Assembly: GCF_046546515.1 (NCBI RefSeq)
Contig: NZ_JBKHKJ010000005.1
Coordinates: 129,826 to 193,825 of the forward strand
DNA: 64,000 bases
Source of the DNA: Parasediminibacterium sp046546515
Lineage (GTDB): Bacteria; Bacteroidota; Bacteroidia; Chitinophagales; Chitinophagaceae
Reading direction: 5' to 3'
The translations under genes and the position numbers were made by a program. Position 1 is the stretch's first letter. The number at the start of each line of letters is the position of its first letter. Positions 34,602 through 43,675 of the stretch are shown in pieces. The notes beneath the pieces were generated by a model. It had not been told where the DNA came from, searched no databases, and worked only from the letters and a program-made list of their open reading frames with translations.

Positions 34602-35246
34602 ATGAGTGGGATAAACATAGAAACGACCAATGAAAACCAATCTTCTGTCAAAGGCGGTTTTGATGGCTTGCGTATTTTGGTATTCGACAATTACGATTCA
34701 TTTACATACAACCTTGTACACCTAGTAGAAAAGATAACCCATTTAAAGGTAGATGTGTACCGTAATGACGAAATCCCGTTGGAAGATGTAGATACTTACA
34801 ATAAAATCATCCTTTCGCCCGGGCCGGGCATCCCCGAAGAAGCGGGGCTGCTATTGCCATTGATTAAGCAGTATGCGCCTAGAAAATCTATCTTAGGTGT
34901 TTGCTTAGGGCACCAGGCTATCGGGCAGGCATTTGGTGGTAAATTGACCAACCTGTCTTCTGTTTTTCATGGTATCGCAACGCCCATAACAGTCAACAGT
35001 CAACGGTCAACGGTCAACGGTTCACTATTCACTGGTTTTGATGATAGCTTAATTGTTGGCCGATACCACAGTTGGGTAGTAAGCGATGAAGGTTTCCCTG
35101 AGGAATTGGAAGTAACTGCCCGTGACGAAAGCAATTTTATCATGGCACTACAACACAAAAAATACGATGTGCAAGGCGTTCAGTTCCACCCCGAAAGCGT
35201 ATTGACACCCGATGGCGAAAAAATAATGCGTAACTGGCTTGGGTAA
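34602..35246 (+). CDS. trpG: Anthranilate synthase component II (glutamine amidotransferase)
   Basis: 214 residues. Class I amidotransferase: FDNYDSFTYNLVHLVE (about 27-42), the nucleophile Cys in LGVCLGHQAIGQAFGG, and the His-Glu pair in VQFHPESVLTPDG. An N-terminal ~23-residue extension precedes the usual start. In the loop before GRYHSWVV, codons 34991-35032 are six tandem 7-bp units (AGTCAAC, AGTCAAC, GGTCAAC, GGTCAAC, GGTTCAC, TATTCAC), translated as part of VNSQRSTVNGSLF. Subunit partner of TrpE. Confidence 0.96.
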   Translation: MSGINIETTNENQSSVKGGFDGLRILVFDNYDSFTYNLVHLVEKITHLKVDVYRNDEIPLEDVDTYNKIILSPGPGIPEEAGLLLPLIKQYAPRKSILGVCLGHQAIGQAFGGKLTNLSSVFHGIATPITVNSQRSTVNGSLFTGFDDSLIVGRYHSWVVSDEGFPEELEVTARDESNFIMALQHKKYDVQGVQFHPESVLTPDGEKIMRNWLG

Positions 35247-35252
35247 AATATA

Positions 35253-35380
35253 GCCACGAATACACAAAGGCCGAAGAAGCACTAAGGGAAAAGTTTAAAA
35301 TAAATCCTTTCTTCTTTCCTTTTTCTTTCTCTCTTTTCTTTATTCCTTCGTGCCACTTTGAGCCTTAGTGCCTTAGTGGC
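35253..35380. repeat. Inverted-repeat element of the GCCACGAAGGCAC family between trpG and trpD
   Basis: Left arm GCCACGAATACACAAAGGCC, right arm CCTTAGTGCCTTAGTGGC, with a pyrimidine-rich centre. The right arm ends 13 bp before the trpD start codon. Confidence 0.7.
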
Positions 35381-35393
35381 GAAAAAACAAACA

Positions 35394-36386
35394 ATGAAAA
35401 AAATACTACAATATTTATTTGAACATAAAACCCTTACTTACCAGCAAGCCAAAGATACTTTGCTGGGCATTGGCAGGAGTCTGTACAATGAACACGAGGT
35501 AACCTCATTCATGACGGTTTACTTGATGCGGAGCATCACCATTGAAGAACTGCAAGGTTTTAGGGACGCACTACTGGAGCTATGCGTGAAAATAGACTTG
35601 GGCAGCCATCAATTGATGGATATAGTAGGCACAGGCGGCGATGGCAAAAACTCTTTCAATATTTCCACGCTAAGCTGTTTCGTGGTGGCTGGTGCTGGGC
35701 AAAAAGTAGCCAAGCACGGCAATTACGGTGCATCATCCATTAGCGGGGCCAGCAATGTGATGGAGCAATTGGGCTATAAGTTTAAAAACGACAATGACAA
35801 ACTGAAACAGGAAGTAGAGGAAGCTGGCATCTGTTTCCTCCATGCACCATTATTTCACCCTGCTTTAAAAGCAGTAGGTGCTATCAGGAAAAACCTAGGC
35901 GTAAGGACTTTTTTCAATATGCTGGGGCCAATGGTTAATCCCGCATCGCCAGCTTATCAACTGGTGGGGGTATATAACCTGGAAATGGCAAGGATATACA
36001 ATTACTTATTACAGCCTACTGGCAAGGCTTTTACCATTATCCATAGCTTGGATGGGTACGATGAAATTTCGTTGACCAATGATACCAAGGTAATTACCAA
36101 CGAAGGGGAAAGCATTAAAACGCCCGAGCAACTAGGCAAGCGAACTGTGTTGGCACAAGACATTTATGGTGGCAACACAGTGGAAGAATCTGCTGCCATT
36201 TTCAGGAGTATTATTACAGGCAATGGCACATGGGCGCAAAACGCAGTGGTATTGGCCAATGCTGCCATGGCATTGCACTGCACTGGCAAATTTGCTAATT
36301 ACGAAGTTGCCTATGATGCCGCAGTTGACAGCCTAGAAAGCAAAGCCGCATACAGTGCATTGCAAAAATTAATTGCCTTGCAGTAG
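35394..36386 (+). CDS. trpD: Anthranilate phosphoribosyltransferase
   Basis: 330 residues from ATG 35394; an in-frame TTG at 35358 lies inside the repeat element and is rejected. Motifs: VGTGGDGKNSFNIST (PRPP binding), KHGNYGASSISGASNVME, RTFFNMLGPMVNPA. It transfers phosphoribosyl to anthranilate. Ordinary length. Confidence 0.96.
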   Translation: MKKILQYLFEHKTLTYQQAKDTLLGIGRSLYNEHEVTSFMTVYLMRSITIEELQGFRDALLELCVKIDLGSHQLMDIVGTGGDGKNSFNISTLSCFVVAGAGQKVAKHGNYGASSISGASNVMEQLGYKFKNDNDKLKQEVEEAGICFLHAPLFHPALKAVGAIRKNLGVRTFFNMLGPMVNPASPAYQLVGVYNLEMARIYNYLLQPTGKAFTIIHSLDGYDEISLTNDTKVITNEGESIKTPEQLGKRTVLAQDIYGGNTVEESAAIFRSIITGNGTWAQNAVVLANAAMALHCTGKFANYEVAYDAAVDSLESKAAYSALQKLIALQ

Positions 36387-36440
36387 GTTATTGCCACGAA
36401 GGCTAAAATGGTATTAATTTAAAATTAAAAATAACTTACG

Positions 36441-37229
36441 GTGACTATTTTAGATACAATTATAGAATACAAAAAAGGGGAAGTAGCTCAAGCCAAAGCT
36501 TTGAAAAGCATTGCCGAGCTAAAGCAAATGCCTCACTTTTCAAAACCTGCATTGTCGCTAAAGCAATTTTTGTTAGATGAAACAAAAACGGGCATTATAG
36601 CCGAATATAAACGCCAGTCGCCGTCAAAAGGCATTATCAATGCGACGGCTACTGTAGCGGAAGTAACTACGTCTTATAGCCAAAACGGTGCATCGGGCAT
36701 TTCTGTTTTAACAGACAATCATTTTTTTGGCGGCAACCTGGACGATTTGCTGGCAGCCACCATTAATGAAGTGCCTTTGCTGCGCAAAGACTTTATGATT
36801 GACGAATACCAATTGGTAGAAGCAAAGGCTTATGGTGCATCGGTCATATTGTTGATAGCGGCCTGCCTGTCGCCAGAAAGGGTAAAAGAGCTCGCCATTG
36901 AAGCTAAAAACATTGGCTTGGAAGTGTTATTAGAAATACATCATGCCGAGGAACTTCTGCACATATGTGAAGAAATCGATATGGTTGGCGTAAATAACCG
37001 AAATTTGAAGGATTTTAAGGTAAATGTAGAGGCTTCGGCACAACTTATTAAGGAGATACCAACAAATAAAATAGCCGTGGCAGAAAGTGGCATTAGCAAT
37101 ACAGATACTATTGTATTTTTACGGGATGTTGGGTTCAAAGGTTTTTTGATAGGGGAGCATTTTATGAAGCAGCCTAAGCCTGCAATTGCGTTTGCCGATT
37201 TTGTGGCTGACTTGAAATTGAAGCAGTAA
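36441..37229 (+). CDS. trpC: Indole-3-glycerol phosphate synthase
   Basis: 262 residues from GTG 36441. TIM-barrel motifs: GIIAEYKRQSPSKGIIN (catalytic Lys), ISVLTDNHFFGG, PLLRKDFMIDEYQ, VGVNNRNLKDF and ESGISNTD. It forms indole-glycerol phosphate. A separate, monofunctional gene, with trpF 14 bp downstream. Confidence 0.97.
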   Translation: MTILDTIIEYKKGEVAQAKALKSIAELKQMPHFSKPALSLKQFLLDETKTGIIAEYKRQSPSKGIINATATVAEVTTSYSQNGASGISVLTDNHFFGGNLDDLLAATINEVPLLRKDFMIDEYQLVEAKAYGASVILLIAACLSPERVKELAIEAKNIGLEVLLEIHHAEELLHICEEIDMVGVNNRNLKDFKVNVEASAQLIKEIPTNKIAVAESGISNTDTIVFLRDVGFKGFLIGEHFMKQPKPAIAFADFVADLKLKQ

Positions 37230-37243
37230 AAAACTGAGGAAAG

Positions 37244-37879
37244 ATGAGAGTAAAAGTTTGTGGCATGACAAATGCAGCACAGGTAAACCAATTGGATGCC
37301 ATGGGTGTAGAATTTTGCGGCTTCATTTTTTACCCTAAAAGCCCACGCTATGTGTTGAAGCATATCCCTCAAGCAGGCATCAAGAAAATAAAAGGTAAAA
37401 TAAACAAGGTGGGGGTTTTTGTAAACGCCAGCCCAGATGAAATATTGCAAACGGTTGACAGTTGTGGCTTGTACTTGGTGCAGCTGCATGGCGACGAGGG
37501 GCCAAGGGCTTGCGAAAAGGTATCGGATTATATCTCGGTAATCAAAGCATTTAGGCTTACCGAGGACGATAATATACTTTGGAAAATAAAAGATTATGCC
37601 GATGTAGTAGATATGTTTTTGTTTGACACAGAAGGGGCAGGGTACGGTGGTACAGGCAAGAAATTTAATTGGGACGCATTGCTGAACTTGAACATCAACA
37701 AGCCTTTTTTCTTAAGCGGTGGCATTCAACCAGCTGATGTGGATGCCTTGAAAGCCTTTAGCAAAAACCCTGTTGCCAAAGATTTATTTGCTATTGATGT
37801 AAATAGCCGCTTTGAAACCTCGCCAGGCGTAAAAGACATGGCTAAGGTCGGGAATTTTGTTACTGAAATAAAAAAGTAA
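37244..37879 (+). CDS. trpF: Phosphoribosylanthranilate isomerase
   Basis: 211 residues: KVCGMTNAAQVNQLDAMGVE with the catalytic Cys, GFIFYPKSPRYV, QLHGDEGP, DTEGAGYGGTGKKFNWDAL, FLSGGIQPADVDAL and DVNSRFETSPGVKD. TIM-barrel enzyme between trpC and an unrelated secreted protein in the same transcription direction. Confidence 0.97.
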   Translation: MRVKVCGMTNAAQVNQLDAMGVEFCGFIFYPKSPRYVLKHIPQAGIKKIKGKINKVGVFVNASPDEILQTVDSCGLYLVQLHGDEGPRACEKVSDYISVIKAFRLTEDDNILWKIKDYADVVDMFLFDTEGAGYGGTGKKFNWDALLNLNINKPFFLSGGIQPADVDALKAFSKNPVAKDLFAIDVNSRFETSPGVKDMAKVGNFVTEIKK

Positions 37880-37902
37880 TTAGAACTATTCTATAAAAAG
37901 AA

Positions 37903-39771
37903 ATGAAGCATTTTGCAGGGATAATATTTTTCTTATTCACATTGAATATAGCACTCTTTAGCCAGTCGCAAGTGGTTACGGGGGCTGTTGCTGCAAAACC
38001 TAAATGCGCTACTACTTATTCGCCAGGAAACGTTCAAACTACATGCCCAGAATTATTGCCCAAAATAGATTCTACAATAATTCCTGCTGCTCAGACCGAT
38101 AATGCCTATACACCACAAGGTACAACCACCACTGTAAATGAAACTTATCAATACAAAACAAAAGCCCCACAGCCTTATGTGGATGGCAAGAAGGGAAGAA
38201 ACGTTAAAAGCGATAATACTTACCAATACAATACAGATGCATCGAAACCTGTTTTCGATGGAAACAGTACAACTACAACAAGTGAAGGTACATATCAATA
38301 TAAAACAAGGGCGCCGCAGCCTTATGTGGATGGGAAGAAGGGAAGGAGCAAAACCACTAATAGCGGTGATACTTACCAGTATAATTCAAATACAGCACAG
38401 CCGGTGGTAGATGGAAGCAGCACAACCACCACAAGTGAAGATACTTATCAATACAAAACAAGGGCTTCGCAGCCTTATGTAGATGGCAATAACGGCACAT
38501 CTTTAACCCCGCCAGCAAGTTTCCACTACAATAGAAAAGTAGCTCCTGCAAAAGTAGCTAGCACACCAAGCACCCAATCGGGCTATGCAGTACAAAGCAG
38601 GGTGGTTACCAATCACAATGACATAGCTGCAAACGACCCTTATGATGGCGTTATTATTACGAAATGGAGAGGAAATACTTATTATAACAAAGGCGGCAGG
38701 ACTTATACAGCATGGCCGCCAACAAGCACCACCCAATCATGGAAAACAGTTGGCCCATTGCCCAAATACAGCGTGGCCGTGCCTGCTGGCAATATACCTT
38801 CTGCCCCAGCGCAACCGGCAACTAGGTGGAACAACAACGAGGTAAAAAAAAAAATCGTAGCAGCACCCAGCGGCGCACCAGCACCGTCGACTGCATCGGG
38901 GTTTAGCGAGGCAAAAGTATATGGGATGGGGATTGCAAAGCCCGTCCCTGTTACTATAGATTCAGGGGTAAAAAAGCAAGTTACTGCTCCCGTGCCTAGG
39001 CGAAAGGCATATAGGTATAAAACATACAGCAGCAGCCCTGCAAGTGTTACCCCTGATTACTCACCGCCCCTGCAAACCACCCCTTCCTCGGGCAATTACA
39101 ACGGTACTGGACAGGCGGAACAAGCTGTTACTACCCCACCACCACAGCCTGTTTCTAATACCCCTAATCCCGATAATAGCTCGGCTACGCTTACGCCACT
39201 GAGGCCAGCAATGGTGAAACAAACTACTTCAAAACCTGCTAGGGGAAGGAAGCCCACGTCTGCAGTGCCCTGCAATTGCCCTGCCATAGGTACAGATGCT
39301 GCCAATGGGCAGGATGCCCAGCAACAAAATACAACACAGCAACAGCCGCAAAATACGGGTACGCCATCGGGCTTGAGGCCAGATTATAAAGTAACCCTAG
39401 CGCCAGACGGCAAGTATAATGTTACTTTTGCCAGCGGTAACAGCAGCGTTACGCTTACACCATTTGGGAGGATTGCCAGCACATCGGTTCCATCTGGCAC
39501 AGGTACACCCCAATATAATTACCGGGGATTAATGGATAATGTAGGTACTTTGCCCATGCAATATACTTATGAAGGCAGGGTGTCCTCGGTAGGCAGCACG
39601 CCCATAGGGTATAACTACAATGGCAATATTGCTTCCATAGGTGGTATGCCCTTGTCTTACAATTACAATGGCACAATTGATAAAATAGGCACTACAAAAG
39701 TCTTGTACGATGCCAATGGGGGCGTTAATGGCACCAGCAATTCAAACCCGATCATTGCGATGAAGCAATAA
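37903..39771 (+). CDS. Secreted low-complexity repeat protein inserted in the trp operon
   Basis: 622 residues of unknown function. A signal peptide (about 1-22, GIIFFLFTLNIALFSQSQ) is followed by five ~35-residue repeats of the form TYQYKTRAPQPYVDGKKGR alternating with TYQYN...DG (about 75-210), a long Pro/Thr/Ser-rich region, a Gln/Thr run (about 465-485), and a C-terminal ~110 residues with repeats such as PIGYNYNGNIASIGG and PLSYNYNGTIDKIG, like the YD-type segments of other Bacteroidota secreted proteins. It lies 23 bp after trpF and before trpB; a role in tryptophan synthesis is not apparent. Probably periplasmic or surface-exposed. Confidence 0.75.
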   Translation: MKHFAGIIFFLFTLNIALFSQSQVVTGAVAAKPKCATTYSPGNVQTTCPELLPKIDSTIIPAAQTDNAYTPQGTTTTVNETYQYKTKAPQPYVDGKKGRNVKSDNTYQYNTDASKPVFDGNSTTTTSEGTYQYKTRAPQPYVDGKKGRSKTTNSGDTYQYNSNTAQPVVDGSSTTTTSEDTYQYKTRASQPYVDGNNGTSLTPPASFHYNRKVAPAKVASTPSTQSGYAVQSRVVTNHNDIAANDPYDGVIITKWRGNTYYNKGGRTYTAWPPTSTTQSWKTVGPLPKYSVAVPAGNIPSAPAQPATRWNNNEVKKKIVAAPSGAPAPSTASGFSEAKVYGMGIAKPVPVTIDSGVKKQVTAPVPRRKAYRYKTYSSSPASVTPDYSPPLQTTPSSGNYNGTGQAEQAVTTPPPQPVSNTPNPDNSSATLTPLRPAMVKQTTSKPARGRKPTSAVPCNCPAIGTDAANGQDAQQQNTTQQQPQNTGTPSGLRPDYKVTLAPDGKYNVTFASGNSSVTLTPFGRIASTSVPSGTGTPQYNYRGLMDNVGTLPMQYTYEGRVSSVGSTPIGYNYNGNIASIGGMPLSYNYNGTIDKIGTTKVLYDANGGVNGTSNSNPIIAMKQ

Positions 39772-39785
39772 GGTTACCTTTTTTT

Positions 39786-39816
39786 GATTTGATAACTTTA
39801 CAAAAGTTGCCAAATC
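39786..39816. repeat. 31-bp palindrome, GATTTG..CAAATC family
   Basis: Copy of the repeat also found at 28804 and 46443, here 15 bp after the secreted-protein stop. The following bases to 40045 hold only CTTTGTGTTTCTTTGCG half-repeats. Confidence 0.75.
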
Positions 39817-40045
39817 TGATAGTTCACCCATCAGTAAATGTATTGCTTATTTAGCCTAGCTGCACCGTTCTTTGTACCCTTTAAGTGGAACGTTTTACTT
39901 AAAAGAGTGTTTCCTTTGTGTTTCTTTGCGAAAACACTTTGTGTACTTTGTGATTAAACATCCGCTTAAAACTATACAAAGATGTTTATGCCTATTCTGA
40001 ACAACTTATTTTCAGATTATTTTTTAAAAGAAGAATTCTAGATAT

Positions 40046-41272
40046 ATGATGACAATAGAAACATTAGAACCTGCAACTATTCAGCAGGCACTTTTTCAAA
40101 ACCCTGATGAACATGGGTACTACGGAAGTTTTGGTGGTGCGTACATACCCGAGATGCTGCAACGGAACGTGGCGGAATTAAGAGCGGCATACTTGGAAAT
40201 AATGGATGAGCCATCCTTTAAGCAGGAATTTAACCAGCTATTAAAAGACTATGTAGGCCGCCCAACGCCTTTGTTTTATGCGGAAAGATTAAGCAAAGAG
40301 TTGAACAGCAACATTTACCTGAAAAGGGAAGACCTTTGCCACACGGGCGCACATAAAATAAACAACACTATCGGGCAAATTTTGCTGGCTATCCGCTTGG
40401 GCAAGAAAAGGATTATTGCCGAGACAGGAGCAGGGCAGCATGGCGTGGCAACAGCTACTGTTTGCGCACTGAAAGGCATGGAGTGCATTGTATATATGGG
40501 CGAAAAAGACATTGAGCGCCAAGCACCCAATGTAGCGAGGATGAAACTATTGGGGGCAAAAGTAATACCTGCCACTAGCGGCAGCAAAACCCTGAAAGAT
40601 GCGACCAATGAAGCCATAAGGGATTGGATAAATAACCCAATAGATACCCATTACATTATAGGAAGCGTAGTAGGCCCGCATCCCTACCCAGACATGGTAG
40701 CCCGTTTTCAAAGCGTTATCAGCAAAGAGATAAAAGAACAATTATTGGAGAAAACGGGTAGCGAAAACCCAACGCATGTAGTAGCTTGTGTAGGTGGCGG
40801 CAGCAATGCAGCAGGTGCATTTTATCATTACTTAGATGAACTAGATGTGCAATTGGTAGCCGTGGAAGCAGCAGGACATGGTATTTATTCTGGCATGAGC
40901 GCAGCTACCACCCAGCTGGGGAAACCCGGCGTGTTGCACGGCAGCAAAAGCTTGGTAATGCAAACGAAAGACGGGCAAGTGGTGGAGCCACATAGTATTT
41001 CCGCAGGGCTTGATTATCCAGGCATAGGGCCATTGCACGCCAACCTCTTTAAAAGTGGCAGGGGAGTATTCCTAAGTGCCACGGATGAAGAAGCCTTGGA
41101 AGCAGCGTTCCATTTGTCGAAGATAGAAGGCATTATCCCCGCCTTGGAAACAGCCCATGCCTTGTCTGCCTTGAAAAATTTGGAACTTACCCCAAAAGAT
41201 GTGGTTGTGGTTTGCTTGAGTGGCAGGGGCGACAAAGACTTGGCAACGTATATGAAAGCGATGGGATTATAA
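40046..41272 (+). CDS. trpB: Tryptophan synthase beta chain
   Basis: 408 residues. PLP lysine in LKREDLCHTGAHKINN (about 92-107), ETGAGQHGVATAT, the phosphate-binding CVGGGSNAAGAF and a C-terminal CLSGRGDKDL. It condenses indole with serine. Start is ATG 40046; the next codon is also ATG. Followed by trpA after 55 bp. Confidence 0.98.
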   Translation: MMTIETLEPATIQQALFQNPDEHGYYGSFGGAYIPEMLQRNVAELRAAYLEIMDEPSFKQEFNQLLKDYVGRPTPLFYAERLSKELNSNIYLKREDLCHTGAHKINNTIGQILLAIRLGKKRIIAETGAGQHGVATATVCALKGMECIVYMGEKDIERQAPNVARMKLLGAKVIPATSGSKTLKDATNEAIRDWINNPIDTHYIIGSVVGPHPYPDMVARFQSVISKEIKEQLLEKTGSENPTHVVACVGGGSNAAGAFYHYLDELDVQLVAVEAAGHGIYSGMSAATTQLGKPGVLHGSKSLVMQTKDGQVVEPHSISAGLDYPGIGPLHANLFKSGRGVFLSATDEEALEAAFHLSKIEGIIPALETAHALSALKNLELTPKDVVVVCLSGRGDKDLATYMKAMGL

Positions 41273-41327
41273 TAAGTTATACAGCCTTTTAATTTAAAAT
41301 TCAAAATTCAGAACTTAAAATAACAGG

Positions 41328-42119
41328 ATGAGTAAACTACAATCCGTTTTTCAACATAAATCGAATAATGTTTTAAATGTCTATTGCACGGCAGGCTACC
41401 CAAATTTGGATAGTACCATTCCTATTATGCAAGCATTAGAAGCCAATGGAGTTGACATTATAGAGCTGGGTATGCCTTATAGCGACCCTTTGGCCGATGG
41501 CCCCGTAATACAAGCCAGTGGCTCACAAGCATTGGCAAATGGCATGACTATAGCAAAACTATTTGAACAGTTGAAAACCTTTACCCCCCCTTTAGGGGAT
41601 GTTGGCGGGTGGCGGGGTGCTGCCCTTATCCTTATGGGTTATATGAACCCGGTTTTACAATATGGCTTTGAACGGTTTTGTGCCGATGCGGCAGCAGTAG
41701 GCGTTGATGGATTGATACTACCTGATTTGCCAGAATATGAATTTGAAACAGAATACGGTGCTATCATTAAAAAATATGGACTTGATTTTATCTTCTTGGT
41801 AACGCCAGAAACAAGCGAGGAGCGTGTTAGGAAATTAGATGCTCTAAGTAGTGGTTTTTTATACGCTGTTTCCTCATCTTCTACCACGGGTAATGAAAAA
41901 GATTTTGGTGCTGTTGAAAAATATTTGCAAAGGCTACAGTCCCTTCAATTGAAAAACCCAATATTGGTGGGTTTTGGCATAAAAGACAAAGCCACTTTTG
42001 ATGCGGCATGCAAATATGCCAATGGAGCCATTATTGGGACAGCATATATAAAAGCATTGGATGGGGCTGCGGATGTTGCTTTGGCAACAAAAAACTTTTT
42101 AGAAAGTGTTTTATTGTAA
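41328..42119 (+). CDS. trpA: Tryptophan synthase alpha chain
   Basis: 263 residues: YCTAGYPNLDSTIPIMQALE, ELGMPYSDPLADGPVIQAS (catalytic Glu/Asp), LMGYMNPVLQYG, LPDLPEYE and GFGIKDKATFD. Between TFTPP and LILMGYM the sequence PLGDVGGWRGAA replaces the short helix/loop of other TrpA; its DNA (41582-41624, CCCCCCTTTAGGGGATG... GGCGGGTGGCGGGGTG) is a copy of the C-rich/G-rich intergenic palindrome. It cleaves indole-glycerol phosphate and passes indole to TrpB. Confidence 0.96.
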   Translation: MSKLQSVFQHKSNNVLNVYCTAGYPNLDSTIPIMQALEANGVDIIELGMPYSDPLADGPVIQASGSQALANGMTIAKLFEQLKTFTPPLGDVGGWRGAALILMGYMNPVLQYGFERFCADAAAVGVDGLILPDLPEYEFETEYGAIIKKYGLDFIFLVTPETSEERVRKLDALSSGFLYAVSSSSTTGNEKDFGAVEKYLQRLQSLQLKNPILVGFGIKDKATFDAACKYANGAIIGTAYIKALDGAADVALATKNFLESVLL

Positions 42120-42147
42120 GCTTTTTAAAACACATTAACTATTAATA

Positions 42148-42795
42148 ATGGAAAATACAACTTCAAATAATGCTTCTATTTCAAAAAGTAATAGCAGCAT
42201 CGTCATTATTAAATACAATGCAGGCAACATTCAAAGTGTGCTTTATGCACTTGAAAGGATAGGGGGTGCAGCCACGGTAACAGATGATCACGAAGCCATC
42301 ATGGCTGCGGACAAAGTTATTTTCCCCGGCGTGGGCGAAGCCAGCAGTGCGATGAATAGCTTGAAAGAAAATAACTTGGATGCAGTTATTAAAAATCTGA
42401 AACAACCCGTGCTGGGCATTTGCGTGGGTATGCAGTTGCTGTGTGCTTTTTCTGAGGAAAATGATACCCCCTGCCTTGGCATATTGGAACAACCAGTAAA
42501 ATTATTCAAGCCAAACATGGATGAGCAGGGCATAAAAGTGCCCCAAATTGGGTGGAATACCATTTACAACCTGCAATCACCCTTGATGGCTGGCTTGGAA
42601 GAAGACAGTTACTGCTATTTTGTACATAGTTATTATGTGCCTTTAAGCCCATATACCATTGCCACTACCAACTATGTGCAGCCGTATAGTGCGGCTTTCC
42701 ATAAAGACAATTTTTATGGTTTGCAGTTCCATGCGGAAAAGTCTGCAAAGGTTGGTGAACAAATATTGAGAAATTTTATAAAAATAGATAAGTAG
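42148..42795 (+). CDS. hisH: Imidazole glycerol phosphate synthase, glutaminase subunit
   Basis: 215 residues. After an ~18-residue Ser/Asn-rich N-terminal extension: IIKYNAGNIQSVLYAL, FPGVGEASSAM, nucleophile Cys in LGICVGMQLLC, GWNTIYN, YFVHSYYV and the His/Glu pair QFHAEKSAK. It supplies ammonia to HisF. First of four clustered his genes that follow trpA in the same direction; hisG, D, C and B are not here. Confidence 0.96.
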   Translation: MENTTSNNASISKSNSSIVIIKYNAGNIQSVLYALERIGGAATVTDDHEAIMAADKVIFPGVGEASSAMNSLKENNLDAVIKNLKQPVLGICVGMQLLCAFSEENDTPCLGILEQPVKLFKPNMDEQGIKVPQIGWNTIYNLQSPLMAGLEEDSYCYFVHSYYVPLSPYTIATTNYVQPYSAAFHKDNFYGLQFHAEKSAKVGEQILRNFIKIDK

Positions 42796-42910
42796 TAAGT
42801 AATAAGTGTTAAGTCGTAAGTAATGAATAAATGATTATTTAGTGAGTAGCTTACTTAAACATTTACTACTTATGGCTTACTACTTATCACTTACGACTTA
42901 CCACTTATGA
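42796..42910. repeat. Imperfect long inverted repeat of TAAGTCGTAAGT-type motifs
   Basis: AGTAGTAAGTAATAAGTGTT... on the left and ...CTTACGACTTACCACTTATG on the right could form a long hairpin between hisH and hisA. Similar motif strings occur at 28429, 32946-32990, 48125-48238 and 53333-53370. Confidence 0.6.
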
Positions 42911-42913
42911 CTT

Positions 42914-43654
42914 ATGACTTACAACTTTATCATTCCCGCTATAGACATCATTGATGGCAAATGCGTACGACTTACACAAGGTGATTATGCCCAGAAAACC
43001 ATTTACAACGAAAGCCCGCTAGAAGTAGCCAAGCAGTTTGAAGCCGCTGGCCTGCAAAGGCTGCATTTAGTAGATTTAGACGGGGCAAAAGCCGGGGCTG
43101 TAAAAAATTGGAAAGTTCTGGAAGCAATAGCATCTAATACCAGTTTGGTAATAGACTTTGGTGGCGGCATTAAAACACAAAAAGATGTGGATATTGTCTT
43201 TCAATCTGGGGCGGCTTTGGCAACAGTGGGCAGCATTGCCGTGAAGGACAAGCCTACTTTTACGAGTTGGCTTCAAGAATATGGGGCGGGTAAATTTTTG
43301 CTTGGCGCAGATGTAAAAGATGAAATGATAGCAATAGGGGGGTGGTTAGAGACTACGAAAATCAATATCTATGACTTTATAGAAAGCTATATACAGCTTG
43401 GCGTGCAACAAATATTTTGCACGGATGTAAGCAAAGACGGAAAGCTAGAAGGCCCATCGCTTGAGTTATATAAAAACATCATTGCCAAATTCCCCACGCT
43501 ACACTTGATAGCCAGTGGCGGCGTTGCCAATATAGATGATGTATATCAATTGCAAGAAGCTGGCTGCACTGGCGTGATTATTGGCAAAGCCATCTATGAA
43601 AATAGAATTTCGTTGGAGGAATTGAGACAAATAGCTTCGCTTAAAAAAGAGTAG
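42914..43654 (+). CDS. hisA: ProFAR isomerase HisA
   Basis: 246 residues: IPAIDIIDGKCVRLTQGDY (catalytic Asp), HLVDLDGAKAG, FGGGIKTQKDV, FCTDVSKDGKLEGPS and IASGGVANIDDV with phosphate-binding GVIIGKAIYE. (beta/alpha)8 barrel acting in histidine synthesis before HisHF. The start codon lies at the end of the repeat array. Confidence 0.97.
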   Translation: MTYNFIIPAIDIIDGKCVRLTQGDYAQKTIYNESPLEVAKQFEAAGLQRLHLVDLDGAKAGAVKNWKVLEAIASNTSLVIDFGGGIKTQKDVDIVFQSGAALATVGSIAVKDKPTFTSWLQEYGAGKFLLGADVKDEMIAIGGWLETTKINIYDFIESYIQLGVQQIFCTDVSKDGKLEGPSLELYKNIIAKFPTLHLIASGGVANIDDVYQLQEAGCTGVIIGKAIYENRISLEELRQIASLKKE

Positions 43655-43675
43655 CAGCATAGTTAATATTGAAAA

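Noticed and set aside
35358..35393. Extended N-terminus for trpD
   Set aside because: The extra 12 codons are the arm of an interspersed repeat; ATG 35394 matches the family start.
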